64,000 nt of DNA, taken from positions 223,258-287,257 of the forward strand of contig JAUYQP010000013.1 of assembly GCA_030697205.1 (NCBI GenBank), written 5' to 3'. The notes under the pieces are model-generated. The model was not told where the DNA came from. It did no database searches and saw nothing but the letters and a program-made list of their open reading frames with translations. Of this stretch, positions 46,336-53,965 are shown one piece after another. The stretch comes from Mycobacteriales bacterium (GTDB lineage: Bacteria > Actinomycetota > Actinomycetes > Mycobacteriales > SCTD01). The position numbers and the translations under genes were made by a program. How positions within the stretch are numbered: the first letter of the stretch is position 1; every line of letters begins with the position of its first letter.

Positions 46336-47295
46336 TCAGCCGCCCTGGCCGGGCACCGTCGGGTCGGGGGCGGGCTCCGGCGAGGTTGGTGCGCCACGGC
46401 TGCCGAAGAACGACTGGGCGCACCCCACCCCCGCGACGGCACCAGAGGCCGCGGCCACCTGGACCAGTTGCAGGCCGGGGATGAGGTCGCCTGCGGCGTA
46501 CACGCCCTCGACGGTGGTCGCGCCCTCGCCGTCGACGACGACGTAGCCCTCGCCGTCGAGCGCGCAGCCGAGCGCGCGGGCCAGGTCGGTGCGGGGCCGG
46601 TGGGCGACGGAGAAGAAGACGAGCGACGCGGGGAGCAGCCGGCCACCGACGAGCCGGAGACCGGTCAGGTCGCCGCGGGTGCCGACGAGGCCCTCCGCCG
46701 CCTGCTCGATGAGCTCGATCCCGTTGTCCGCCAGGGCCTTGCGACAGTCGTCGTCGCCCTCGAAGGACATCCCGGCCGTCACGACAGTCACCGTGCGCGC
46801 CCAGTTGAGCAGCGTGGAGGAGAAGCCGACGAGCCGGCGGTCCCAACCGAGCGCGACCACGTCGCGGTCGCGCGCCTCGTAGCCGTCGCAGGCCGGGCAG
46901 TGGAAGACCGAGGCGCCGTAGTGCTCGTCGATGCCGGCGACGTCTGGCCTGGCGTCGACGACGCCGCAGGCCAGCACGACGCGGTGGACCAGCAGGTCGT
47001 CGCCGGTGGTCGCCACCTCGAACAGCCCGTCGTCGCGCCGGACGATGCCCGTCACCGACTCCTGCCTGATGCCGGCGGTGGGATAGGCGAGCAGCTCCTC
47101 GCGGCCGCGGGCGAGCAGGTCCATCGGCGACTGCGGATCACGGCCGAGATAGCCGTGCGAGCGCTCGACGTCCTTGGAGCGGTAGTCGCCGGAGTCGAGG
47201 ACCAGCACGGAGCGGCGGTAGCGGGCGAGCCAGGTCGCGGCCGCGAGCCCGGACGCGCCACCACCGACGACGACCGCGTCGAGCTCGAGCGTCAT
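46336..47295 (-). CDS. Thioredoxin-reductase-like FAD/NAD(P)H oxidoreductase
   Basis: A 319-residue flavoprotein. FAD motif [21 protein letters not shown], redox-active site [14 protein letters not shown] (CxxC, about residues 132-135), and C-terminal FAD motif [28 protein letters not shown]. This is the low-molecular-weight thioredoxin reductase layout, but no thioredoxin gene is adjacent; it may be a ferredoxin- or small-disulfide-linked reductase. The ATG overlaps the stop of a RecQ-like remnant. Ends in a Gly/Pro-rich tail. Confidence 0.85.
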   Translation of the reverse strand: MTLELDAVVVGGGASGLAAATWLARYRRSVLVLDSGDYRSKDVERSHGYLGRDPQSPMDLLARGREELLAYPTAGIRQESVTGIVRRDDGLFEVATTGDDLLVHRVVLACGVVDARPDVAGIDEHYGASVFHCPACDGYEARDRDVVALGWDRRLVGFSSTLLNWARTVTVVTAGMSFEGDDDCRKALADNGIELIEQAAEGLVGTRGDLTGLRLVGGRLLPASLVFFSVAHRPRTDLARALGCALDGEGYVVVDGEGATTVEGVYAAGDLIPGLQLVQVAAASGAVAGVGCAQSFFGSRGAPTSPEPAPDPTVPGQGG

Positions 47296-47381
47296 GCCGA
47301 CCTCAGCAGACCGCGCCGCCCGGGCCGGAGCTCGTCCCAGCCGAAGGCGGTACGGGCGGTGTCGCGCAGGCGGGAGCGCAC
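47292..47381 (-). pseudogene. RecQ helicase N-terminal remnant
   Basis: The minus strand reads [20 protein letters not shown] then [14 protein letters not shown] and stops, overlapping the next start (ATGA). The FGWDELRPG phrase matches the conserved N-terminal box of RecQ helicases (F-x-x-F/L-R-P-G-Q), after which homology ends. No helicase core follows. It looks like the surviving first ~30 codons of a recQ gene removed by deletion. The 47382-47481 stretch holds no other gene. Confidence 0.5.
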
Positions 47382-47481
47382 GGTGCTCAGGGTCAGCCCC
47401 TCGGGGTCGGGGAGCGGGGGCCCGCTCGCGCGTCCCCTACCCCGTCGTCGCCGACCTACCGCCCCCCGCCCCGAATGATCA

Positions 47482-47533
47482 ACGCGAGCAACACCTCACC
47501 GCCGGTGGTCGGGAAGTGGAGTGTTGCTCGCGT
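47482..47533. repeat. Long-loop inverted repeat, 13-bp arms
   Basis: ACGCGAGCAACAC (47482-47494) is exactly inverted at 47521-47533 around a 26-bp centre, preceded by GATCA. It lies downstream of the histone-like gene. Confidence 0.8.
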
Positions 47534-47572
47534 CGACGAAGGTGGTGGCGCGGGTGGACCCCCCGCGGCGAC

Positions 47573-48139
47573 TCAGGAGCCGGCGGCCTTCTTGGCCGGT
47601 GCCTTCTTCGCGGGAGCCTTCTTCGCGGGGGCCTTCTTCGCCCGAGCCTTCTTCGCGGGAGCCTTCTTCGCGGGCGCCTTCACAGGAGCGACCTCGGCAG
47701 CAGCCGGGGTCTTCTCGGCCGAGGCCTTCTTCGCGGGGGCCTTCTTGGCCGGGGCCTTCTTGGCCGGGGCCTTCTTGGCCGGGGCCTTCTTGGCCGGGGC
47801 CTTCTTGGCCGGGGCCTTCTTCGCCGGGGCCTTCTTCGCCGGGGCCTTCTTCGCCGGGGTCGCCGCGGTGGCGGTTGCCGGCGGCGTCGTGGTCGTCGTC
47901 GTGGTCGTGGTCGTCGACGGAGCCTTGACGGCAGGAGTCACGGCCGTAACGGCAGCGGGGGTCGCCGGGGTGGCCGCCGGGGCAGCGGACTTCGGGGTCG
48001 CGCCCTTGCCGGGCTTGGCCGCCTTCTCGCTCTTCTTGAGCAGCTGGCGGGCCTTGCCGGCCGCACGGACGGCGCTCTGCGCGGCGCGCTCCGCCCGGTC
48101 GACGGCCTTGCGCAGCGCTGCCTTCTCGTCCTTGGCCAT
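47573..48139 (-). CDS. Histone H1-like lysine/alanine-rich nucleoid protein
   Basis: A 188-residue basic protein. A short helical N-terminus ([24 protein letters not shown]) is followed by a Thr-run of ten residues and tandem pentapeptides: nine PAKKA in a row, a spacer, then six more, one as RAKKA. Such AKKAP arrays occur in actinobacterial HupB-like tails and bacterial H1 homologs and bind DNA non-specifically. There is no HU fold here, so it is closer to H1-type proteins. The ATG at 48139 follows an actinobacterial-type start. Confidence 0.82.
   Translation of the reverse strand: MAKDEKAALRKAVDRAERAAQSAVRAAGKARQLLKKSEKAAKPGKGATPKSAAPAATPATPAAVTAVTPAVKAPSTTTTTTTTTTPPATATAATPAKKAPAKKAPAKKAPAKKAPAKKAPAKKAPAKKAPAKKAPAKKASAEKTPAAAEVAPVKAPAKKAPAKKARAKKAPAKKAPAKKAPAKKAAGS
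47725..47860. repeat. 15-bp coding minisatellite inside the histone-like gene
   Basis: About nine tandem 15-bp units (GCCTTCTTGGCCGGG type, five nearly identical in the middle). Each encodes PAKKA on the minus strand. Copy number is likely to vary between strains. Confidence 0.85.
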
Positions 48140-48303
48140 CGTGGGGGTCCTCGTCAGGTCGTGGGGTGCTGCCACCGCGGGTGCGGGGCGCAACAAGATC
48201 CTAGGGAAGGACCCGATCGCCTGCGGGTCACGCGGACCGCGCCGCGCACATCGGCCGCGCTCCTGCGGTCAGCGGGGCCACGCACCCGGCCCGGCACGGT
48301 CAC

Positions 48304-48349
48304 GTCTCGGTCAGCAGTGGTCACCCCAGTGACCCCAATCGACCGAGAC
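48304..48349. repeat. 46-bp palindromic repeat, copy 3 (tandem cluster unit 1)
   Basis: It starts GTCTCGGTCAGCAGTGGTC and ends ATCGACCGAGAC, with the same 46-bp length as the copies at 7601 and 21165. It is the first of three tandem units in the 414-bp gap between the histone-like gene and the DUF3039 gene. Confidence 0.9.
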
Positions 48350-48370
48350 ACCCCAGCCCGGCACGGTCAC

Positions 48371-48416
48371 GTCTCGGTCAGCAGTGGTCGCCCCAGGGAC
48401 CCGGATCGACCGAGAC
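48371..48416. repeat. 46-bp palindromic repeat, copy 4 (tandem cluster unit 2)
   Basis: Begins 67 bp after unit 1. Identical 9-bp ends, GTCTCGGTC and GACCGAGAC, with a few changes in the centre. The spacers between units share ACACCCCAGCCCG and GGCACGGTCAC. Confidence 0.9.
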
Positions 48417-48442
48417 ACCCCAGCCCGACCCGGCACGGTCAC

Positions 48443-48488
48443 GTCTCGGTCAGCAGTGGTCGCCCCAGTGACCCCGATCGACCGAGAC
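48443..48488. repeat. 46-bp palindromic repeat, copy 5 (tandem cluster unit 3)
   Basis: Begins 72 bp after unit 2. Its right half, GTGACCCCGATCGACCGAGA, is the same as in the reverse complement of the 21165 copy. Confidence 0.9.
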
Positions 48489-48553
48489 ACCGCGGCCCCA
48501 CCCCCGCCGAGCACGCCTGCGTGTACAGGCGGTTCCCGTCGTACCCTCGGCTC

Positions 48554-48823
48554 ATGACGACCCCCAGGCTCGGCACCGCGACCCTTGAGGACCTGCGCAC
48601 CGACCCGCAGCTCGACGACGGTGACGACGAGCGCTTCAGCCACTTCGTGAAGAAGGACAAGATCGTCGAATCGGCGGTGCTGGGCGCGCCGGTGACGGCG
48701 CTGTGCGGCAAGGTCTGGGTGCCCAGCCGCGACCCGCAGAAGTTCCCGGTCTGCCCGAAGTGCAAGCAGATGATGGACCTCCTGCACAGCTTCGACTCCG
48801 GCGACGACACGCCGCCCGAGTAG
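48554..48823 (+). CDS. DUF3039 family zinc-binding small protein
   Basis: An 89-residue protein ([20 protein letters not shown]...). The phrases [39 protein letters not shown] and [14 protein letters not shown] match the actinobacterial DUF3039 family, with C51 and a CPKC pair probably binding zinc. Function unknown. The ATG is at 48554, 66 bp after the last palindromic repeat. Most genomes of this phylum carry one copy. Confidence 0.88.
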   Translation: MTTPRLGTATLEDLRTDPQLDDGDDERFSHFVKKDKIVESAVLGAPVTALCGKVWVPSRDPQKFPVCPKCKQMMDLLHSFDSGDDTPPE

Positions 48824-48826
48824 CCG

Positions 48827-49579
48827 CTACAGCGGGCCGGGCGCTCCGAGCAGTCGTCCGCGGCCGAGCGTCGCGCCGAGGTCGGTGGCGACCCCGGCCT
48901 GCACCTGGCTGTCGACGCCGACCGCCATGACCTCGACGCCCGCCCCACCCGCCCAGTCCAGGAGCTGGCGGACACCGGCGGCGGTCCCGACCGTGCTGCG
49001 GCCGGGCTTGGTGAGGTCGAGCTTGACGACCTCGGGGCGCAGCGCCTCGAGGCGACGCAGCACCGACGGGTCGTGGGCGATCAGGTCCGAGACGTCGTCC
49101 GCGACGATCCGCCAGCCCCAGCCGCGGAACTCCGCGACAGCGCTCTCGAGGTCGGCGCGCGCGAACGCGGACGCAGGCACCTCGGCCGCGACCTTCAGCG
49201 CGCGACGACCGCGACTGAACGCTGTGAACAGCCGCGGCGGGCACGCGCTGCCATAGGTCTCGGGCTCCGGAGTGAGAAAGAGCTCGGCGGTCACGCCCGC
49301 CTCCCCCGCCGCGTCGAGCGCGAGGCAGCGGAAGGCCCAGTCGAGGCGCTCGACGAGGCCGGTGGCCTGCGCGCTCTCGAGCAGGGCCAGGGTGCTGGAC
49401 AGCGCGGTGCCGGACTGGCCGCGGCCGGTGGCCTTCAGCCCGACCGGGTCGGCGGGGGCATCAGCCCCGAGCCGGCGGATCGGCTGGAAGTCGGGGCCGA
49501 GGCGGCGCGGGTCGTCGATGAGCTCCTCGAGCAGGGCGCGGTGGCGCCGCAGCTCTTCGGTGGTGTCGAGCAGGGACAT
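48827..49579 (-). CDS. Degenerate EAL-domain protein (probably catalytically inactive)
   Basis: A 250-residue protein with EAL architecture: DFQPIRRLGADAPADPVGLKATGRG at the start, LLESAQATGLVERLDWAFRCLAL, GWGWRIVADDVS, LRPEVVKLDLTK and GVEVMAVGVDS. The catalytic E-A-L position reads K-A-T, and other acidic metal ligands are replaced, so cyclic-di-GMP hydrolysis is unlikely; it may bind a ligand or partner. The ATG at 49579 is preferred over an upstream start that would overlap the divergent gene. Confidence 0.7.
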   Translation of the reverse strand: MSLLDTTEELRRHRALLEELIDDPRRLGPDFQPIRRLGADAPADPVGLKATGRGQSGTALSSTLALLESAQATGLVERLDWAFRCLALDAAGEAGVTAELFLTPEPETYGSACPPRLFTAFSRGRRALKVAAEVPASAFARADLESAVAEFRGWGWRIVADDVSDLIAHDPSVLRRLEALRPEVVKLDLTKPGRSTVGTAAGVRQLLDWAGGAGVEVMAVGVDSQVQAGVATDLGATLGRGRLLGAPGPL

Positions 49580-49634
49580 GGGGGACGTCTCGGCAGGTGG
49601 GACCTCCGACCTGAGCAGGCGTAAGGTCACCCGC

Positions 49635-50159
49635 GTGGAGAGTCGCGTCACAGACGGTCCGGGCCTCGGTCGCTACACGCCGCCGGCCGACTCGGCAGCG
49701 CCCGATCCGGTGGTGGCGGTGCACCTGCGCGACGTCCCGGTGCGGATCTGGAAGCGCTCTGCCGAGCACCACGACGAGCTGATGCGCGAGATGGCGCTGC
49801 TCGCCCTCGCCGACGAGACCAGCCAGGCCCTGCCGGCGCGGCTGGTCGAGCTCATCGACGTCCTCGGTCGCCGCTACGGCGGGGCCAGCGAGCGACCGGA
49901 GGCGGAGCGCGACGACGCGATCGCCGCGGGTGTCGACCGCATCGACCTCACGACCGAGGTGCCTGCGTCTGCGGGCGGCGCTGCCGCAGTGCTCGGGGCA
50001 TTGCTGCTCGAGGTCGAGGAGTTCTGCCGCGACGGCGACCAGCTGCTCACCCTCGCGCAGCCGGCCGTGCAGGCCCACTTCAACGCGTGGTACCTTGAGC
50101 AGTTCACGACCCAGTGCGCCGGCGGGGACCCGACGCCCTGGACCGGTCCCTGGGACTAG
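49635..50159 (+). CDS. Conserved hypothetical helical protein
   Basis: A 174-residue protein (MESRVTDGPGLGRYTPPAD...). The core VVAVHLRDVPVRIWKRSAEHHDELMREMALLALADETSQALPARLVELIDVLGRRYGG is amphipathic and helical and resembles proteins encoded beside anti-sigma or sensor genes, but I do not recognise the family. A conserved-looking end (FNAWYLEQFTTQCAGGDPTPWTGPWD) is Trp-rich. Divergent from the degenerate EAL gene with a 55-bp gap, so shared control is possible. Stops convergently with murB, overlapping by a few bases. Confidence 0.65.
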   Translation: MESRVTDGPGLGRYTPPADSAAPDPVVAVHLRDVPVRIWKRSAEHHDELMREMALLALADETSQALPARLVELIDVLGRRYGGASERPEAERDDAIAAGVDRIDLTTEVPASAGGAAAVLGALLLEVEEFCRDGDQLLTLAQPAVQAHFNAWYLEQFTTQCAGGDPTPWTGPWD

Positions 50160-51175
50160 AGCTCGACCCCGACCAGCACGGGTTCGGCGACGAGCACGAC
50201 ACCGAGCCGGTCACGCACCGCGTCGCGCACCGTCCGGGCGGCACGCAGCAGGTCCTGCGTCGTACCCCCGCCCCTGTTGACCAGCGCGAGCACGTGCTTG
50301 GTCGACAGCCCCACCGGCCCGTCGAGGTCGCCCTTCGCGAAGCCCGCTCGCTCGATGAGCCAGGCAGCACTGACCTTCCAGCCACCCTGGTCGGGGTACG
50401 CCGGGACGCTCACGTCCGGCAGCCGTCCGCGCAGGGCGTCGAGCTGCGCCTCGGTCAGCACCGGGTTGGTGAAGAACGAGCCGGCGCTGCGGCTGTCCGG
50501 GTCGGCCGGGTCGACGACCATCCCCTTGCCGCGACGCAGCCCGAGCACCGCCTCGCGGACCTCGGCCAGCGGCGCGCGGTCACCGACGTCGACGCCGAGG
50601 GCGCGGGCCAGCTCGGCGTAGCGGACGGGCGCGGACAGCGGGCCGGTCTCGAGCGACAGGTGGACGGACAGGACGACCCAGCGGTCGCGCTCAGCCTTGA
50701 AGCGGCTGTGCCGGTAGCGGAAGTCGCAGTCCGCCGCACCCAGCTCGAGCACCTCACCGGAGCTGCGGTCCAGCGCCCTGACCCCCGTGCAGGTCTGCGA
50801 GAGGTCCTGGCCGTAGGCGCCGACGTTCTGCACCGGTGTCGCCCCGGTCGCGCCCGGGATCCCCGACAGCGCCTCCACCCCGGCGCGGCCCTGCGCGACG
50901 AGCCGCGCGACGACGCCGTCCCAGTCCTCCCCCGCGGCCACCGAGACGGCCCCGCCGGTGAGCTCGTCCACCCCGGTCGTGAGGACCCGCACGACGGTGC
51001 CCGGGAAGCCCCCGTCGGCAACGACGAGGTTGCTGCCACCGCCGACGACCAGCACCGGGGTGCCGGCGGCGTCGAGGGAGCGCACCGCCTCGACGAGCTC
51101 GGCCTCGGTGCGGGCCTCCGCGACGTCGTCCGCGGGGCCACCGAGTCCGAGGGTGGTGAGGTCGGCGAGCAGCAC
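50156..51175 (-). CDS. murB: UDP-N-acetylmuramate dehydrogenase
   Basis: A 339-residue flavoenzyme reducing UDP-GlcNAc-enolpyruvate to UDP-MurNAc for peptidoglycan. FAD-binding motifs are TTLGLGGPADDV and VLVVGGGSNLVVADGGFPGTVV; YRHSRFK and AGSFFTNPVL contain substrate and catalytic residues, and KVSAAWLIERAGFAKGD is near the end. Directly downstream of the response regulator with 9 bp between them. Full length. Confidence 0.95.
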   Translation of the reverse strand: MLLADLTTLGLGGPADDVAEARTEAELVEAVRSLDAAGTPVLVVGGGSNLVVADGGFPGTVVRVLTTGVDELTGGAVSVAAGEDWDGVVARLVAQGRAGVEALSGIPGATGATPVQNVGAYGQDLSQTCTGVRALDRSSGEVLELGAADCDFRYRHSRFKAERDRWVVLSVHLSLETGPLSAPVRYAELARALGVDVGDRAPLAEVREAVLGLRRGKGMVVDPADPDSRSAGSFFTNPVLTEAQLDALRGRLPDVSVPAYPDQGGWKVSAAWLIERAGFAKGDLDGPVGLSTKHVLALVNRGGGTTQDLLRAARTVRDAVRDRLGVVLVAEPVLVGVEL

Positions 51176-51184
51176 CGGGCCAGG

Positions 51185-51802
51185 TTAGGCGAGCACTCCT
51201 GACCGGAAGGCCCAGGCCACCGCGGCAGCACGGTCGTGCACCCCGGTCTTGGCGAAGAGCTTCTTCGCGTGGACCTTCACGGTGTCCTCGCTCAGCCACA
51301 GCGTGCGGCCGATCTCGGCGTTGGAGCGGCCCGCGGCCATCCCCTCGAGGACCTGCATCTCACGCGGTGACAGCAAGGTGACGCGCTTGGGCTCGTGCAG
51401 CTCGAGGGCCCGCCGTTGCGCCTTCGACAGCAGGTCACCACCGGCGACGACCGTCGCGAGCGCGCCCCGCAGCTGCTCGGCGTCCACGTCCTTGGCGAGG
51501 TAGCCGCGGACGCCGCTGCGCAGCGCGCGCAACCGCTCCTCCTCGCGCACTTCGCCGGTCAGCAGCAGCACCCGCGCCTCGGGGTGCTCGCCCAGCAGCC
51601 GCACCGCGGTGGCCACGCCGTCGAGCCCGGGCAGCCTGACGTCGAGCAGCACCGCACCGGGTCGCAGCGCGGGGTAGCGCGCGAGCACCTCCTCGCCCGA
51701 GCCCGCCTGCTCGACGGTCGCGACCCCCGCGACGCTGACGAGCATGGAGGCGAGGGCCTCGCGGACGACGCGATGGTCGTCGCAGAGCAAGACGGTCGTC
51801 AT
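51185..51802 (-). CDS. LuxR/NarL-type response regulator
   Basis: A 205-residue regulator. The receiver domain has acidic pair D8-D9 and phosphoacceptor D54 in VLLDVRLPG; the C-terminal LuxR helix-turn-helix spans TLLSPREMQVLEGMAAGRSNAEIGRTLWLSEDTVKVHAKKLFAKTG. AGGGAGGAA precedes the ATG at 51802. No histidine kinase is adjacent, so it may be an orphan regulator. It lies between rarD and murB on the same strand. Confidence 0.92.
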   Translation of the reverse strand: MTTVLLCDDHRVVREALASMLVSVAGVATVEQAGSGEEVLARYPALRPGAVLLDVRLPGLDGVATAVRLLGEHPEARVLLLTGEVREEERLRALRSGVRGYLAKDVDAEQLRGALATVVAGGDLLSKAQRRALELHEPKRVTLLSPREMQVLEGMAAGRSNAEIGRTLWLSEDTVKVHAKKLFAKTGVHDRAAAVAWAFRSGVLA

Positions 51803-51909
51803 GACGCGTTCCTCCCTGAACCACTCGGGCGGTGCAAGCACCGCGCCCCAGGCCGTCCATGGCCTGTCCCGTCCCATCGGCCGGTGGTGACGCTCCGTGA
51901 GCGAGCAGG

Positions 51910-52815
51910 TCAGACAGGTTCGGCGACGACGATCCGCAGCTGTCTCCGGTGGTGCCGGACGAGGTCGGCGGTGAAGATCGCCAGGCCGGCCCAGACCAGG
52001 GCGAAGCCCACCAGGCGGAGCAGCGGGAGCGGTTCGTCGTACAACGCCACTCCGATGAGGAACTGCAGCGTCGGCGCGAGGTACTGCAGCAGGCCGAGGG
52101 TCGTCAGCGGCACGCGGCTCGCGGCCGCCCCGAACAGCAGCAGCGGGATCGCCGTCACCACCCCGGCGCCGACGAGCAGCAGCGCGTGCCCGACCCCCTC
52201 GGTCCCGAAGACGAGGTCACCCCGCGTGGTGAGGACCAGGAGGTACGCCGCAGCGACCGGTGCCATCACCGCCGTCTCCACCGCGAGCCCCTCGACAGCC
52301 CCGACGGCGGCGGTCTTCTTGAGCAGACCGTAGCCGCCGAAGGAGAAGGCCAGGACGAGGGCGATCCAGGGCGGGCTGCCGTTCTGCACCGACAGGACCA
52401 GCACCGCCACGGTCGCCGCGCCGATCGCGACCCACTGCGTCGGGCGCAGCCGCTCCTTGAGCACGACGACGCCGAGCAGGACCGTGACGATGGGGTTGAT
52501 GAAGTAGCCCAGCGAGGTCTCGACGACGTGGTCGTGGGTCACGCCGTAGATGTAGGTGAACCAGTTGAGGCCGATGAGCACCGACGCCGCGGACAGCCGC
52601 AGCATCCGGGCGCGGTCGCGCAGCACGGCGCGGACCTCCGTCAGCCGGCGCGCGGCCACCAGCAGTGCCGCGACGACGACCAGGGACCACAGCACCCGGT
52701 GGGCGAGCACCTCGCCGGGCCCGGCCGGTTCGAGCAGCGGCCAGTAGAGCGGGAACAGCCCCCAGAGGAAGTAGGCGCCCGCTCCGTAGAGCACGCCCTT
52801 CCTCGACTCGACCAC
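51910..52815 (-). CDS. rarD: RarD/EamA-family transporter
   Basis: A 301-residue ten-helix protein. KGVLYGAGAYFLWGLFPLYWPLL, LAHRVLWSLVVVAALLVA, VLIGLNWFTYIYGVTHDHVVETSLGYFINPIVTVLLGVVVLKERL and LLGLQYLAPTLQF-like segments follow the RarD order. RarD members are thought to export or import small metabolites; the substrate is not defined. Separate from the response regulator by 107 bp that probably hold the regulator's promoter. Confidence 0.88.
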   Translation of the reverse strand: MVESRKGVLYGAGAYFLWGLFPLYWPLLEPAGPGEVLAHRVLWSLVVVAALLVAARRLTEVRAVLRDRARMLRLSAASVLIGLNWFTYIYGVTHDHVVETSLGYFINPIVTVLLGVVVLKERLRPTQWVAIGAATVAVLVLSVQNGSPPWIALVLAFSFGGYGLLKKTAAVGAVEGLAVETAVMAPVAAAYLLVLTTRGDLVFGTEGVGHALLLVGAGVVTAIPLLLFGAAASRVPLTTLGLLQYLAPTLQFLIGVALYDEPLPLLRLVGFALVWAGLAIFTADLVRHHRRQLRIVVAEPV

Positions 52816-52847
52816 CCGGTCACGCTAACCGCGCGGCCGACGGGCGG

Positions 52848-53075
52848 TCAGCGGGAGCGGCGGGCCATCCCGACGCCGTCCTGCGCGACGCGGGCCCGCG
52901 CCTCCGAGCCGAGGGTGGCGGCGTCCTCCGGGTCGCGGATGACGGCCCGCTTGTCACGCGACCGGATCTGGCCCTTCACCGCGCGCACCTTCGGGGCGAG
53001 CTCGCACCCGAAGCGCTCGAAGTAGTGCAGCCGCCGGAGCTCGGCGTCCTCATCCGGCGTGATCTTGTCCGACAC
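52848..53075 (-). CDS. Small hypothetical protein
   Basis: A 75-residue charged protein (start GTG 53075, MSDKITPDEDAELRRLHYFERFGCELAPKVRAVKGQIRSRDKR...). A ribosome-binding site (GGAG with GGGG) precedes it. It has one cysteine and is rich in Arg/Asp/Glu, probably helical and cytoplasmic. It follows the signal peptidase gene on the same strand with a 44-bp gap. No family recognised. Confidence 0.6.
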   Translation of the reverse strand: MSDKITPDEDAELRRLHYFERFGCELAPKVRAVKGQIRSRDKRAVIRDPEDAATLGSEARARVAQDGVGMARRSR

Positions 53076-53119
53076 CCCGACTCCCCTCTCCTCGCTGGGT
53101 GGACTCGGCATCCGCCGGT

Positions 53120-53965
53120 TCACGCCGCACAGCCGACCGGAGCAACCCGCGTTGGCCCGACGGGGCTCCACGAGGCAACGGCCACCGGACCGCTCGCGAG
53201 CGCGACACGGACGGTGCCCGGGCGCAGCCGCACCGCGCCGCGAGGCAGGTCGGTGCAGCGGGCCGGGGCGCCGCTGCCGATCCACCCGACGACGACCGTG
53301 CCGAGGCCGCGGGCCGCGCTGCGGCCCGGGTCGGGCACCGCGAGAGGGACGAGCCGCAGGCCGTCGAGCACCATCGGCACGACGACAGGCGCGACGACCC
53401 GGCGGCGACGGTCCGGCCACAGCAGCACCAGGGTGGTCAGGCCCCCGGTGAGCAGCCCGAGCGGCACCGGCTGGGCGAGCCGCGCCAGGTCGTCGCCGCG
53501 GCCCGCACTGCTCCAGACCATCTCGCCGACGACGTCGGAGTCGCGCGGGGACCACGGGTCGACGAGGTCGCGGTTGTCGCCGAGCGTCACCCACCCCTTG
53601 CGCCCGTCACCGCCGACCAGCCGGTGGATGACCACGTTGCGCTCCCCGAACTGACCGTCGGGCACGCGGTACGCGACGACGTCGCCGACCTGGTAGCCGT
53701 CGCGTCGCCGCACCGCCACGAGGTCTCCTGTGCGCAGGCCCGGCTCCATCGACGTGCCGGAGACCTGGACGTAGGCCATCGGACCGCCGACGGTCTGCGG
53801 CCACACCTGCCACAGCGCGACCGCGACGAGGGCCCACACCACGGCCCGGACCACATCGCGTACGACGAGAGTGCGCTCGGCCGCGCCGTCACGGTCGACC
53901 CGGGCCCGAGGCACGGGCGGGAGAGGCGCCACCGGCACGACCGGCCGCTCCAGCAGGTCCGTCAC
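53120..53965 (-). CDS. Signal peptidase I, SipW/ER type
   Basis: A 281-residue membrane protease. After an N-terminal helix (VVRAVVWALVAVALWQVWPQ) comes the catalytic serine S72 in VSGTSMEPGLRTGDLV, then H114 in VVIHRLVGG where ordinary bacterial enzymes have Lys, and TLGDNRDLVDPWSPRD. Serine-histidine catalysis defines the SipW/archaeal class, known to process TasA-like exported proteins. A second hydrophobic region (PLGLLTGGLTTLVLLW) lies near residue 190. The start overlaps the upstream exported-protein stop (GTGA), so both are coupled. Confidence 0.9.
   Translation of the reverse strand: MTDLLERPVVPVAPLPPVPRARVDRDGAAERTLVVRDVVRAVVWALVAVALWQVWPQTVGGPMAYVQVSGTSMEPGLRTGDLVAVRRRDGYQVGDVVAYRVPDGQFGERNVVIHRLVGGDGRKGWVTLGDNRDLVDPWSPRDSDVVGEMVWSSAGRGDDLARLAQPVPLGLLTGGLTTLVLLWPDRRRRVVAPVVVPMVLDGLRLVPLAVPDPGRSAARGLGTVVVGWIGSGAPARCTDLPRGAVRLRPGTVRVALASGPVAVASWSPVGPTRVAPVGCAA

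Noticed and set aside
47725..47860. CRISPR-like or tandem regulatory repeat
   Set aside because: The 15-bp period matches codons and encodes PAKKA in the histone-like protein.
48304..48488. CRISPR array
   Set aside because: Three repeats are palindromic throughout, spacers are short and themselves repeated, and no cas gene is in the window.
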